A stretch of 64,000 nt of DNA, taken from contig CBDHEF010000001.1 in the NCBI GenBank assembly GCA_965261945.1, forward strand, positions 558,001-622,000, in the 5' to 3' direction. The position numbers and the translations under genes were made by a program. This stretch comes from VXOI01 sp965261945 (lineage in GTDB: Bacteria > Chloroflexota > Dehalococcoidia > Lucifugimonadales > UBA3495). The notes beneath the pieces are model-generated. The model was not told where the DNA came from. It searched no databases and saw only the letters and a program-made list of their open reading frames with translations. Positions 1-8,728 of the stretch are shown here, in pieces (within the stretch, counting starts at the first letter, position 1; each line of letters begins with the position of its first letter).

Positions 1-505
1 GAACTTGGCGAGATGTATCAAATTCTGAATGCGCAAACTACCAATGCATTGGATTTGTCTGACTCGCTGCGTTTCCAGTGGGTGATGGCGGTAAGCTCGC
101 TGGACCATTATGTCCACGAGCTTGTCAGATTGGGGATGCTGGAAGCGTATCAAGGAATCAGGCCCCAAACGGAAGCGTTCTCCAGATTCCAAGTTTCATT
201 AGGCAGTGTGATACAAGCGGCGAATCTCCTCGGAAATCTCGAATGGCTGGAAGACCAAATTAAGAACTCGCCACAGTCACTTGAGTTTTCAGAACCCGGA
301 CAACATCGCAGACGCCGTCAGGCTAATATCCGAAGCGCCTCTGTGGAGTGAAGTAGCCAGTAAATTAAACAATACACCGCAAGATATTAGAGAACGCCTA
401 AGGCTAATCGTTAACCGCAGAAACCAAATCGCCCATGAGGCAGACGTAATTCCATCCTATCTCAACGCCAGATGGCCCATAATTTCAATCGAGCAAACAC
501 TGTAG
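1..505 (+). pseudogene. HEPN-domain protein (RiboL-PSP-HEPN type), frameshifted
   Basis: Two adjacent reading frames make one protein. Frame 1 is open from the window edge to 351 and frame 2 runs from about 281 to 505. The first part contains a helix resembling the start of RiboL-PSP-HEPN domains (LRFQWVMAVSSLDHYVHEL). The second carries the HEPN signature RNQIAHEAD, an R-x4-H motif that in this superfamily forms the RNase or nucleotide-binding site, followed by a W-P segment. A single frameshift near 281-285 separates them. The codons before the first ATG (13) are also open, so the gene may start outside the window. Base composition is AT-richer than the downstream operon. HEPN proteins often act in toxin-antitoxin or defence modules, but no partner gene is visible here. 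It is either a true pseudogene or one sequencing error. Confidence 0.55.
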
Positions 506-582
506 TTACGTTCATAGAATACTTGGCCGAGGCCATACACTCTATTGTTGCGCAACCAGAGATTTGCACTGCTCTTATATCT

Positions 583-1260
583 CTATGACATCTTCGACTG
601 TTTCCCCTCCGCCATCCGCAGCCCCATTGCCTGGCCGAAGCGGTAGACGAGGCTGTAGCGCACCGCCTCTAGGTCTGCGTCCTCGCCCAGCTCCGCCGCC
701 ATTGACGTTACCGGGCGGTCGGTTATGCCGCAGGGGATTATATGGCGGTAGAAAGAGAGGTCGGTGTTTACGTTGACGGCGAATCCGTGGAAGGCTATGC
801 CCCGGCTTATCTTGACGCCGATGGCCGCTATCTTGCCGCCCGCCGTCCATACTCCGGTCAGCCCTTGCTCGGTGTGGGCCGTGATGCCGAAGTCGGCCAG
901 AGTTTCGACGATGACTTGCTCCAGGGTGCGGACGTATTGCAATGGGCCGCCGCCCCAGCTTCGCAGGTTGATGATCGGGTAGCCGACAAGCTGTCCGGGG
1001 CCGTGGTAGGTGATTTGCCCGCCCCGGTCGGTGTCGTGGACCGGAACGCCAGCGGACGCCAGTTCATCGCAAGGGGCCAGCAGGTGCTCGTCGCGGCTCA
1101 GGCGGCCGCGCGTGTATACGTGGGGATGCTCCAGCAGCAACAGCGTGTTGGGCGAGTCGCCGCCGTGGACTTGGTTGACCAACTCATCCTGCAAGGCGCG
1201 GGCGCAGGCGTAGCCGACCGTCCCCAGCCAAGCATAGCGGCAAAGCTCCGGTCCCGGCAT
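583..1260 (-). CDS. lipB: Octanoyltransferase LipB
   Basis: Transfers octanoyl from acyl carrier protein to the lipoyl-domain lysine of 2-oxoacid dehydrogenase E2 subunits, the first step of lipoate assembly in the cytoplasm. The 225-residue protein has the expected family length. It shows the LipB signature RGGQITYHGPGQLVGYP, the catalytic lysine context IAAIGVKIS and the catalytic cysteine in IIPCGITD. It lies 42 nt downstream of the E2 gene on the same strand, separated only by a hairpin repeat, so it is probably the last gene of the dehydrogenase operon and serves the E2 encoded next to it. No lipA (lipoyl synthase) is visible in the window. Confidence 0.93.
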   Translation of the reverse strand: MPGPELCRYAWLGTVGYACARALQDELVNQVHGGDSPNTLLLLEHPHVYTRGRLSRDEHLLAPCDELASAGVPVHDTDRGGQITYHGPGQLVGYPIINLRSWGGGPLQYVRTLEQVIVETLADFGITAHTEQGLTGVWTAGGKIAAIGVKISRGIAFHGFAVNVNTDLSFYRHIIPCGITDRPVTSMAAELGEDADLEAVRYSLVYRFGQAMGLRMAEGKQSKMS

Positions 1261-1265
1261 CGCTC

Positions 1266-1302
1266 GCCCTCACCCTGGCCCTCTCCCTGGGGGAGAGGGG
1301 AT
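1266..1302. repeat. Family A dispersed hairpin repeat
   Basis: Copy of the dispersed GC-rich inverted repeat (core CCCTCTCCC-tgg-GGGAGAGGG) preceded by the usual CCCTCACCCT arm. It occupies the E2-lipB gap and could act as a processing or attenuation hairpin. Confidence 0.8.
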
Positions 1303-2691
1303 TCAGTAGACCGGAGTGCCGGGGCCGTAGGATTCCAGTCGGGCCTTGACTGCTTCCAGGAACCCGCTGGCCTCGGCTCCGTCGTTGATGCGATGGTCGA
1401 AGGCCAGGCAGATGTTCATCATGGAACGGATGGCGATGGCGTCGTCCCGAACCACGGGTCGTTTCTCAATGGTCTCGGTGGTCATGATTCCGGCCTGCGG
1501 GTAGTTGATGATGGGGCCGGACACCAGAGAGCCGCCAAGGGCGCCGGTGTTGTTCAGGGTGAATGTTCCGCCCTGCACGTCTTCGATGGTCAGGCGGTTG
1601 GTTCGCGCCCGCTCGGTTACGTCCTGCACGGCATGGGCCAGCCCGGGGATGGTGAGCCGGTCGGCGTTGTGAATCACCGGCACGATCAGGCCGTTGGGGG
1701 CTGCCACTGCCAGGCCCAGATTGATGCGGCGCTTGATGATTATGGAGTCGCCGCCCCAAGTGGCGTTCATCGTCGGCGCTTTGCGCAGGGCCTCGACCAC
1801 AGCCCGAATTACGAAGGGCATATAGGTGAGGGACACGCTCTCCTGCCGCTCGAACTCGGCGCGGACGCTCTGCCGCAGCGCCACGAGCCCGGAAACGTCC
1901 ACTTCCTTGACGCTCCAGGCGTGGGGAATCTCGGTAACGCTCCGCACCATTGCCTCGGCTATCATACGCCGCACCGGGGTGATGGGCATAAGCTCCTCGT
2001 CCGGCCCGGCTGCCGCGGCTGGAGGAAGCGCAGGGGGAGCGGGAGACGTCGCCGGGGCAACCGGAGCAGGCATGGTTTGATGTTCGGTCAGGTAGCGCAA
2101 CACGTCGTCGCGTGTGATGCGTCCGCCCATTCCGGTGCCGCGTATCAGGCTCAGATCCACCGAGTGCTCGCGGGCAAGCCGCCGCACGGCTGGCGAGAGG
2201 CGCGGTGCGCCGTCCCTCGAAACGGGAGGGGTGGGTACGGACGCCACAGGCGCCTGGGCAGCGGCGGGCGCGGACGGCGCGGGAACGCTTGCGGTTGGCT
2301 CCATGGCCTCGACAGCCGCCCCGCCCGTCGGGCCGACTGGGGTGATGTCGCGCATCAGGTATCCAGTGGTTCCGACCGGAGCCGCAGATGCAGGGGCCGC
2401 TGGTGTTGCAGCAGGCGGCGGGGCAGGAGGCGCGTCCGTGGACGGCGCTTCGCCCGGGTCTCCGATTTCGGCGATAGGCGCGCCCATGGGCAGAGTCTCG
2501 CCCTCGGCCGCCAGCACTCGCAGAAGTTCGCCCTCAACCGGCGAGGGGACTTCCATCGTAACCTTGTCGGTAACGATTTCCACCAGTGGCTCGTAGCGCC
2601 GCACCGAGTCGCCTGGTTGTTTCAACCATTTGCCGATGGTGCCTTCGACCACCGACTCGCCAACGTGGGGAAGCTCAACCGTTACGGCCAA
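1303..2691 (-). CDS. 2-oxoacid dehydrogenase E2 (dihydrolipoamide acyltransferase)
   Basis: Core acyltransferase of a branched-chain or pyruvate dehydrogenase complex. An N-terminal lipoyl domain (about residues 1-75) carries the lipoyl lysine in EIVTDKVTMEV. A long Ala/Pro-rich linker follows, then an E3/E1-binding domain (SPAVRRLAREHSVDLSLIRG). The C-terminal catalytic domain has the HRINDG active-site motif (His and Asp of HxxxDG). The open frame extends to 2835, but the extra 48 codons run through a hairpin repeat and over the E1 beta stop. The TTG at 2691, giving a start of L/M-AVTVELPHVGESVVEG, fits the usual E2 N-terminus. It lies between E1 beta and lipB. No E3 gene is in the window. 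Confidence 0.92.
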   Translation of the reverse strand: MAVTVELPHVGESVVEGTIGKWLKQPGDSVRRYEPLVEIVTDKVTMEVPSPVEGELLRVLAAEGETLPMGAPIAEIGDPGEAPSTDAPPAPPPAATPAAPASAAPVGTTGYLMRDITPVGPTGGAAVEAMEPTASVPAPSAPAAAQAPVASVPTPPVSRDGAPRLSPAVRRLAREHSVDLSLIRGTGMGGRITRDDVLRYLTEHQTMPAPVAPATSPAPPALPPAAAAGPDEELMPITPVRRMIAEAMVRSVTEIPHAWSVKEVDVSGLVALRQSVRAEFERQESVSLTYMPFVIRAVVEALRKAPTMNATWGGDSIIIKRRINLGLAVAAPNGLIVPVIHNADRLTIPGLAHAVQDVTERARTNRLTIEDVQGGTFTLNNTGALGGSLVSGPIINYPQAGIMTTETIEKRPVVRDDAIAIRSMMNICLAFDHRINDGAEASGFLEAVKARLESYGPGTPVY

Positions 2692-2730
2692 TTGCGCACC
2701 ATTTGCCTTTGCAAAGATGTCCCGATAATT

Positions 2731-2759
2731 CCCCTCCCTCTGGGAGAGGGTTAGGGTGA
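2731..2759. repeat. Family A dispersed hairpin repeat
   Basis: CCCTCCCTCTGGGAGAGGGT hairpin followed by TAGGGTGA, between the E1 beta stop and the E2 start. It artificially lengthens the E2 open frame upstream (residues read as GITLTLSQREGN). Confidence 0.75.
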
Positions 2760-2767
2760 TGCCCTGG

Positions 2768-3751
2768 TCAGTATGCCGACAGACGTCGCAGCGCGGCGGC
2801 GATTTTCGCCGGGTCGGGAGTATAGGCGTCTTCAAGCGTCTGGGCGAAGGGCATGGTCGGTACGTCGGGGCCGCAAACGCGCACGATAGGCCCGTCGAGG
2901 TACTCGAAGGCCTCGTCAGCCACCAGGGCCGCGATTTCCGCTCCGATACCGCCCGTGATGTTGTCCTCGTGGGCTACCAGCAGCTTGCCGGTTTTGCGCA
3001 CCGAAGTCAGGATTGTATTCTTGTCCAGCGGTGTCAGGGTGCGCAGGTCCACGACCTCTGCGTCTATGCCCTCGGCGGCCACTTCCTGTGCCGCCTCCAG
3101 GCAGTAGTGCAGCGTCAGGCCGTAGCTGACCACGGTCACGTGGCTGCCGGGCCGCTTTATGTCGGCCTGTCCCAACGGAAGGGTGTATTCCCCGTCGGGA
3201 ACCTCGCCCCGCACCAGCCGGTAGGTCTTCTTGTGCTCCAGGAACACCACCGGGTTGTTGTCGCGGATGGCGCTCTTGAGCAGGCCCTTGGCGTCGTAGG
3301 GAGTGCAGGGGGTGACGACCTTCAGGCCCGGCGTGTGGAAGAAGTGGGTCTCCACGTTCTGCGAGTGAAACAACCCGCCGCGGATGCCGCCGCCGTAGGG
3401 AATGCGGACGGTCATCGGGACCTGGACCACGCCGTTGGTGCCGTAGCAGGTGCGGGCCGCCTCGCCGATGAGCTGATTGATCGACGGCCATACGAAGTCG
3501 GAAAACTGTATCTCGGGCATGGGCCGCTGGCCCCGGAAGGCCGCGCCCAGCGCGATGCCGATAATGGAGGCTTCGGCCAGCGGCGTGTCGATTATCCGCT
3601 CCTCCCCGAACTCCTCCAGGAGCCCCTGAGTTGCCAGGAACACGCCCCCGCGTACGCCCACGTCTTCGCCCATGACGAACACAGTGGGGTCACGCTGCAT
3701 CTCTTCCCGGATAGCTTCCCGGACGGCTTCTATCACGCTCTTGACGGCCAC
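2768..3751 (-). CDS. 2-oxoacid dehydrogenase E1 component, beta subunit
   Basis: Beta subunit of the thiamine-diphosphate-dependent decarboxylase that feeds acyl groups to the E2 lipoyl arm. The 327 residues match the family length. The N-terminus (VFVMGEDVGVRGGVF) is the pyrimidine-binding transketolase domain, the GFE-type segment is EERIIDTPLAEASIIGIALG, and the C-terminal transketolase domain includes VVDLRTLTPLDKNTI and AHEDNITGGIGAEI. The start is GTG at 3751 with AAGGAG upstream. It follows E1 alpha by about 98 nt containing hairpin repeats, and precedes E2. Sequence alone does not settle pyruvate versus branched-chain specificity; the overall look favours branched-chain enzymes. Confidence 0.93.
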   Translation of the reverse strand: MAVKSVIEAVREAIREEMQRDPTVFVMGEDVGVRGGVFLATQGLLEEFGEERIIDTPLAEASIIGIALGAAFRGQRPMPEIQFSDFVWPSINQLIGEAARTCYGTNGVVQVPMTVRIPYGGGIRGGLFHSQNVETHFFHTPGLKVVTPCTPYDAKGLLKSAIRDNNPVVFLEHKKTYRLVRGEVPDGEYTLPLGQADIKRPGSHVTVVSYGLTLHYCLEAAQEVAAEGIDAEVVDLRTLTPLDKNTILTSVRKTGKLLVAHEDNITGGIGAEIAALVADEAFEYLDGPIVRVCGPDVPTMPFAQTLEDAYTPDPAKIAAALRRLSAY

Positions 3752-3780
3752 GGATACAGACTCCTTGCTCGGTTTTCCGA

Positions 3781-3836
3781 TTCCCTCGCGAGAGGGGACG
3801 CCCTTACCCCAGCCCTCTCCCGGATGGAGAGGGAAT
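3781..3836. repeat. Two family A hairpin repeats in tandem
   Basis: TTCCCTCGCGAGAGGGGA followed by CCCTTACCCCAG and a CCCTCTCCC-ggat-GGAGAGGGA hairpin, in the E1 alpha to E1 beta gap. Confidence 0.7.
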
Positions 3837-3849
3837 TCCGGTTCGGGAT

Positions 3850-4899
3850 TTAACCGGAATAGACCATGTGGTGCAGGGTGGATACATCGGGCGGGCTGGC
3901 GCTGTCGGCGGCGTCGGTGGCGGCGTCGACGGCGGCCAGGGCCGTTTCGGCAGCTTCGTCCACTTGTTGCTGGGTGAGAATGCCGTGTTCCAGCAGCAGG
4001 TTGCCAAAGGTAACAACCGGGTCGCGCTGGCGGGCCTGCTCCACCTCGTCGGTCGGGCGGTAGCGGCGGTCGTCGTCGTCGGTGGTGTGCGACATGAACC
4101 GCTCCACCTGCATCTCCAGCAGCACAGGGCCTTGCGTGCGGGCGCTGTTGATGGCTTCTCGGGTCGCTTCGTAGCAGCCGATGAAGTCCATGCCGTCAAT
4201 GGTGAAGCCGGGGAATCCGTAACCGGCGGCCCTGCTGGCCACTTCCTGGACGCTCATCTGCTTGCGCTGGGGGACCGAGATGGCGTAGCGGTTGTTCTCG
4301 CAGATGAACACCACCGGCAGCTTGTGCACCCCGGCGAAGTTCATGGCCTCGTGGGTCTCGCCCTGGCTGGACGCCCCATCGCCGAAGTAGACCAGCGCAA
4401 CGGTGAACTCGCCGCGCATCTTGCAGGCCATGGCGTAGCCCACGGACTGGGTAAGCCCGGCGGCGACGACGTTGGAAATCTGGATAATCTTACGGGGTAT
4501 GTCGGCGCCCTGAAGGGGGAACTGGCGCCCGTTGCTGTACGGGTCGCCGGCCTTTCCCATGAAGGAGCGCATAACCTGCTCGGCGGTCAGCCCGGCGGCG
4601 AACTTGAGGGCCAGATCGCGGTAGTAGGGGAAAAGGAAGCAGTCGCCGTCCTTTTCGGTGGCCAGCAGGCTGCCCAACTGGGCGGCCTCGTGGCCCTGGC
4701 TGGAGGCGGCGATGGGAACCTTGCCCTGGCGGTTGAGCGCCCAGATGCGCTCGTCTATGGTGCGGCACAGCACCATGCGGCGGTAGAAGTCCGCCAATTC
4801 GTCCGCAGACAGGTCTCCGGGGAGGGAACCGGCGGCCTCCGCGATGGAGGCGCCGCCGTCGCGGGCTTCGACTTTGGCGCGAGGCTTTCGAGGTGGCAT
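3850..4899 (-). CDS. 2-oxoacid dehydrogenase E1 component, alpha subunit
   Basis: Thiamine-diphosphate-binding alpha subunit of a 2-oxoacid decarboxylase. The ThDP motif is GDGASSQGETHEAMNFAG, ending near ICENNRYAIS. The phosphorylation-loop-like segment RFMSHTTDDDDRRYRPTDEV resembles branched-chain E1 alpha more than pyruvate E1 alpha. The frame is open to 4956, but the ATG at 4899 (MPPRKPRAKV) has GGGAG about 8 nt upstream and is preferred, giving about 349 residues. It is the first gene of the minus-strand operon E1 alpha, E1 beta, E2, lipB. The acidic/Ala-rich C-terminal tail (about 40 residues) is longer than usual. Confidence 0.92.
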   Translation of the reverse strand: MPPRKPRAKVEARDGGASIAEAAGSLPGDLSADELADFYRRMVLCRTIDERIWALNRQGKVPIAASSQGHEAAQLGSLLATEKDGDCFLFPYYRDLALKFAAGLTAEQVMRSFMGKAGDPYSNGRQFPLQGADIPRKIIQISNVVAAGLTQSVGYAMACKMRGEFTVALVYFGDGASSQGETHEAMNFAGVHKLPVVFICENNRYAISVPQRKQMSVQEVASRAAGYGFPGFTIDGMDFIGCYEATREAINSARTQGPVLLEMQVERFMSHTTDDDDRRYRPTDEVEQARQRDPVVTFGNLLLEHGILTQQQVDEAAETALAAVDAATDAADSASPPDVSTLHHMVYSG

Positions 4900-5084
4900 T
4901 ATTTCTCCCGGGTCCCAGCCCCGTTGTCTTGAAAAGCAACACGAGGCCCGGAACAATCAACGGCGGAAGTACAACGAGAATAACGCAGTCGGGGCCAAAC
5001 CAAGCCCCGGACACAACGCGCTCAATTATAGCCAACCCAACCCGCCCCCGCAAATGCAGGCACTTGTGTTCCAGGGCTACCGCA

Positions 5085-5655
5085 TTCTGATTGGAGAGGA
5101 TGGACAGCAGGTAGTCGTTGTCCCAGCCTGCCAATTTGCGTTTGGCTTTGATGGAGGTTTTGGAGGTTCGGTCTTCGCGCAGCAGGTTGAGGGCCATGTG
5201 CCGGACTATCGCGAGGTTTTTCGGGGCGTTTCCGGTTCTTACCCGGCTTTCGTCTTCCCGGAAGGACACGTCCAGTATCCAGCGCACCCGGTTCTCGATA
5301 CCCCAATGGCTTCGAGTTGCCCGCAAGAATCGATGGGCATCCGACTCAGGACTGGAGATGTAGTAGCGGGTTTCCTCCGGCACCTGTTCCCCTTGACATC
5401 GTCTTGACATCGTCGCGCCGCGACCATGCCCGATGCTCCGCAACCCAGGCCAATCGCCTCGGGTATCCAGGTAGGATAACTGCTCCGGATCGTCAATGGT
5501 CCAACAGCGCCCAGCGCCGGGTTTCAGCGCGTCCGCGCCCGCTGCTCACGGTCTGGCAGAAATCGTGCTGTATATCAGCAAACCCGGTCCTCTGTCCGCA
5601 GGAAAACAGGTCGGCCACCTCCTCCGGCAACTTTCCCTGATTTTCCTTCACTGTT
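5085..5655 (-). pseudogene. ISAs1-family transposase remnant
   Basis: Degenerate DDE transposase of the ISAs1 / H-repeat type in shifting frames. In order it shows KLPEEVADLF and GFADIQHDFCQTV, then CWTIDDPEQLSYLD and WPGLRSIG, then EETRYYISS, HWGIENRVRWILDVSFREDE, SRVRTGNAPKNLAIVRHMAL and DNDYLLSIL. The N-terminal third is missing. At least one frameshift lies near 5515. An 11-nt direct duplication (CTTGACATCGT) lies at about 5392-5412. It abuts the E1 alpha promoter region on one side and an IS21 remnant on the other. Not functional. Confidence 0.75.
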
Positions 5656-5737
5656 CAACGACAATTAGTCTTGCCGGTTGGCGACGACTATTTTTGCCGC
5701 TCCCCAAGAGTAATCATCCGGTACAGGAGGTGCCGGA

Positions 5738-6752
5738 TTGGTTACGGATCAGCAAGTCGCAATACTGAGGCAGAGACGAATGGAAGGAAAGACGCAACAG
5801 ACGGCGGCGGCAATGGCAGGGATGAGCGAGCGGTCGGCCCGGAAGTGGCAGTGCGGCCCGTTGCCGTCGGAGACCAAGACTGAGCGCCGGTGGCGCACCC
5901 GTCCCGATCCCTTCGACGGATTCTGGGAGGAGGAAATCCTGCCCCTGCTCCGGGGCGAGGCCGCCGGCAGGCTCAGGGCAACGACAATTATCGAGTGGCT
6001 GGAGGAGAAATTCCCCGGCCGGTTCAGCGCCTCTCAGCTCCGCACCCTGCAACGGCGATTACAGGACTGGCGAGCGCTCAACGGCCCGGACCAGGAGGTC
6101 TATTCCCCCCAAGAGCATCCCCCGGGCCGCGAGGCCCAGATCGACTTCACCCACTGCAACTCCCTGGGAGTGACCGTCGGCGGGCGTCCCTGTCGCCACC
6201 GGCTGTTCCAGCTGGTGCTGAGCCATTCAGGGTGGCGCTATGCCGAGGTGGCCACCGGGGAGACCTTCCTGGCCCTGAAGCAGGGGCTGTAGAACGCCCT
6301 GTGGGAGCTGGTGGTGCGCCTCGGGTGATCCGATCGGACAACACCTCGGCCGTCACCCACGAGATGAGGCGCAGCCGCGGCAGGGCCCTGAACGACAGCT
6401 ACGCCGAGCTCCTGGATCACTACGGGCTCGAGTCCACGCTGATCAATGCAGGAGAGTCCCATGAGAACGGCGTTGCCGAGCAGGCCCACTACCGGCTCAA
6501 GGACGCCATCGACCAGGCCCTGATGCTGCGGGGCAGCCGTGATTTAATCTTCTTGGATGAATACGGCGACTTCGTCAGGAAGGTGGTGGATCGGCGCAAC
6601 CGGCTGGTGATGGGGAAGCTGGAGGAAGAACGCCCTCACTTGCAACTCCTGCCGTCAGCTCCGGTGCCGGAGTACGTCAACCACCGGGCCCGGGTGCGCA
6701 AGTGGAGCGCCATCCAGGCAGCCGGCCGGACCTACACCGTTCCCTCCCGGCT
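5738..6752 (+). pseudogene. IS21-family IstA transposase remnant
   Basis: The first frame (from a TTG at 5738 with AGGAGG upstream) reads an N-terminal helix-turn-helix with AAAMAGMSERSARKWQ, then QIDFTHCNSLGVTVGGRP, the start of the DDE domain. At 6290 a TAG replaces a glutamine codon, and one G is lost a few bases later (GAGCTGGTGG), shifting the frame. The other frame continues with ALW, PRVIRSDNTSAVTHEMRRS, HYGLESTLINAGESHENG, FVRKVVDRRNRLVMGKLEEE and the C-terminal YVNHRARVRKWSAIQAAGRT. Near 6752 the sequence switches to an IS5 fragment on the opposite strand. No IstB gene follows. Confidence 0.78.
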
Positions 6753-7522
6753 CATCTTGGTCCAATCTCTCCTCTCCGATACGCCGGATGTGCGGTTGGT
6801 ATCCGGCGTCGGCGACGGTTCGGTGGCCTGTGGGGTTGTCATACCCCTTGTCCAGGCACAGGTTCTGGACGCCTTCCGGCCGCTCCACCACTATGCTCTC
6901 CAGCGTCGGCCTGAGCAGTTTCGTGTCGTGGACATTAGCTCCGGCCACCACCACGCTCAGTGGCCCGCCGGCCCCGTCGACCAGGATGCTTTTCTTGCTT
7001 CCAGCCTTGCCCCGGTCCGTGGGATTGCGTCCAATGGCGCCCCCCAAAACGCGCCTTTCCCATGGAGCAATCGGCGGACTGCCATCAACCTACGCCGTCC
7101 AACTCCCGTCTACGCCGTCCAACTCCCGTCTACGCCGTCCAACTCCCGGCATTCTTCGATCAGGGCGGCCCAGATACCCTCAATCACCCCACGCTCGACC
7201 CAACGCTGGAAGGTCCGGTGGATGGCGCTGTCATCCCCCAACTCCTTGGGCAAGCGGTTCCATTGGCAGGAGCTACGCATACGGAAGATGACGCCCTCCA
7301 GCATCTTCCGCTGGTTCACCCGTTTGCGCCCCTTCGCCTTGGAGGGGTCCAACTCCAAAATCACCGGTTCAATTCGCTGCCACAGATCATCCGGTATTCC
7401 CCAGATCGTTGGCAGGGACTCGCTCTTTCCCATCATCTACCACCACACAGGTTTCTCCTATCTCACCCCGACCGCCTTTGGACTCTCCTTCTCAGACCAA
7501 TACCATTTTGAGATAGTTACTT
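6753..7522 (-). pseudogene. IS5-family (IS427-like) transposase remnant
   Basis: Two-part transposase on the minus strand. The first part (7436 down to about 7110) carries IPDDLWQRIEPVI, RVNQRKMLEGVIFRMRSSCQ and WNRLPKELGDDSAIHRTF. The second part (7047 down to about 6755) carries GGAIGRNPTDRGKAGSKKS, LVDGAGGPLSVVVAGANVHD (with a catalytic Asp) and CLDKGYDN, and ends at HIRRIGEERLDQDE. The third catalytic acidic residue and the 3' end are missing. A three-copy 20-bp repeat (7091-7150) lies between the two parts. One end, around 7505-7522, contains TTTTGAGATAGTT and splits an integrase gene. The other end is joined to an IS21 remnant. Confidence 0.75.
7091..7150. repeat. 20-bp tandem repeat, 3 copies, inside IS5 remnant
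   Basis: Unit TACGCCGTCCAACTCCCGTC three times, with one mismatch in the last copy. The unit length is not a multiple of 3, so the two extra copies (40 nt) shift the transposase frame. Confidence 0.95.
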
Positions 7523-7995
7523 AGCATCCACATCTCGTTTCTTCTGACCCCGGTAGTGACCATCATCCACAGCATGGTTTGCCTGCGAGCGCCGGCAAAG
7601 GTGTTGTGGCCACAAAAGTCGAGCATGGCTCCAGATTGCTGCTAGGTGAGAAAGAGCTTGCGGGTCTTGGGCGCTTTGTGAGCTTTGACCTGGCTGGCCG
7701 GCGATGACTCAATCAGTTTCCATTCGACGCCCCAGTTCAGCCATGTGGTGATCGCTTGCCACCGCGTGCGGATTGAACGAGGTTTGAGCCCTCGCCCCTT
7801 CATGTGGCCTAAGCGCTGGAGGATATGCAGAGGGGATAGATCCGCCAGGGTCCGGCAATCGGGGGCTATCTTTTCGAGGTCCTGTAGAAACAGCCGCAAT
7901 TCTTTAGCGCAGAACTTGACTGTTGCTTCTGTGCTGCCTTCGATGCGGTGGCGCCGGAGATAGTCTTGAAGTATTTCGCGTAACCGCTGGGTCAT
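7523..7995 (-). pseudogene. Tyrosine recombinase (integrase), interrupted
   Basis: Starts with MTQRLREILQDYL at 7995. An N-terminal SAM-like core-binding domain follows (STEATVKFCAKELRLFLQDL, RSIRTRWQAITTWLNWGVEW). A TAG at 7642-7644 falls in the linker after KTRKLFLT. The same frame then continues QQSGAMLDF, ARRQTMLWMMVTTGVRRNEM, which includes the first catalytic arginine (TGVRRNE), and is cut at about 7522 by the IS5 remnant. The rest of the catalytic domain is absent. It starts 90 nt from the 3' end of tRNA-Asn, the usual place for an element integrase next to its attachment site. Confidence 0.7.
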
Positions 7996-8084
7996 CCCCA
8001 AAGCTGGGTCAGCTTTGCGACCCGGCGGTTACTCCGGGTCATCCGTCCATAGTTTGCCGACTCCGGACGCCCATTTTGTAGCTG

Positions 8085-8159
8085 TGGCTCCCCGAGTAGG
8101 ATTCGAACCTACGACCTAGCGGTTAACAGCCGCCCGCTCTACCGCTGAGCTATCGGGGA
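8085..8159 (-). tRNA. tRNA-Asn (GTT)
   Basis: Full cloverleaf on the minus strand: acceptor TCCCCGA/TCGGGGA, D-arm GCTCAGCGGTAGAGC, anticodon stem-loop GGCGGCTGTTAACCGCT with anticodon GTT, T-arm GTAGG-TTCGAAT-CCTAC, discriminator G and an encoded CCA at 8085-8087. The G discriminator agrees with asparagine identity. A broken integrase gene begins just downstream, so the 3' half is a plausible former attachment site. Confidence 0.95.
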
Positions 8160-8259
8160 GCGATGGCAACCGCCCGAAAGGGACGGGCTTGCAGAGTCGT
8201 ATTATACCACCTGCCGAATCCAGGCTCAACCGCACGGGAAAAGTTGCCGCCGGCAACCC

Positions 8260-8715
8260 GCCGCCAGCCCTCCGAAGGCGGGAACAGTGAATAGGTTGCT
8301 CACGCCGTTGCGCTCGTATCCATAATCGTAAGTGCCTGTCGCTCCGGGACGGGTGGACGACCCGGCCGGGTCTCCTTCACCTGCTGTTTGCCGGTCTCGC
8401 CAGGTACACCAGGACCTCGTTGTCCCGGTATTGCCGATGGTGGACCTCCGGCACGTCCTCCATGGCGCAGACGACCTTGGGGCGGGATGCGCCAGCGCTC
8501 TTTCAGTCAGGGCTTGAGTTCGTTTTTTCAACGTCCGGCGCACCGTTCCGGCGCTGATGCTGTCCACTATCCCGCATTCAACCAGCTGGTCCGCCAGCAG
8601 CCGCAGGGTACAGACGGCCCGGCCCTCCGGCGGTTGGGAGCAGGCCAGGGCCGTCAGGCGAGCCTCCCCTGCGCCATCCAGCTCCCTCCGCCGCCGGATC
8701 TGAGTCAAAGGGAGC
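8260..8715 (-). pseudogene. IS630-family transposase remnant
   Basis: The minus strand reads RRRRELDGAGEARLTALACS, QPPEGRAVCTLRLLADQLVE, IVDSISAGTVRRTLKK and, further on, YDYGYERNGVSNLF. This is the usual order of the N-terminal helix-turn-helix and central DDE region of IS630 transposases. Between them the frame is lost and most of the catalytic domain is missing. The fragment abuts the 3' end of the amidase gene. Confidence 0.65.
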
Positions 8716-8728
8716 GGCAGAAACCCGG

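Noticed and set aside
742..2754. A 670-codon open frame on the plus strand across lipB and E2
   Set aside because: It is antisense to lipB and the E2 gene, both of which have clear catalytic motifs. High GC makes long antisense frames common here.
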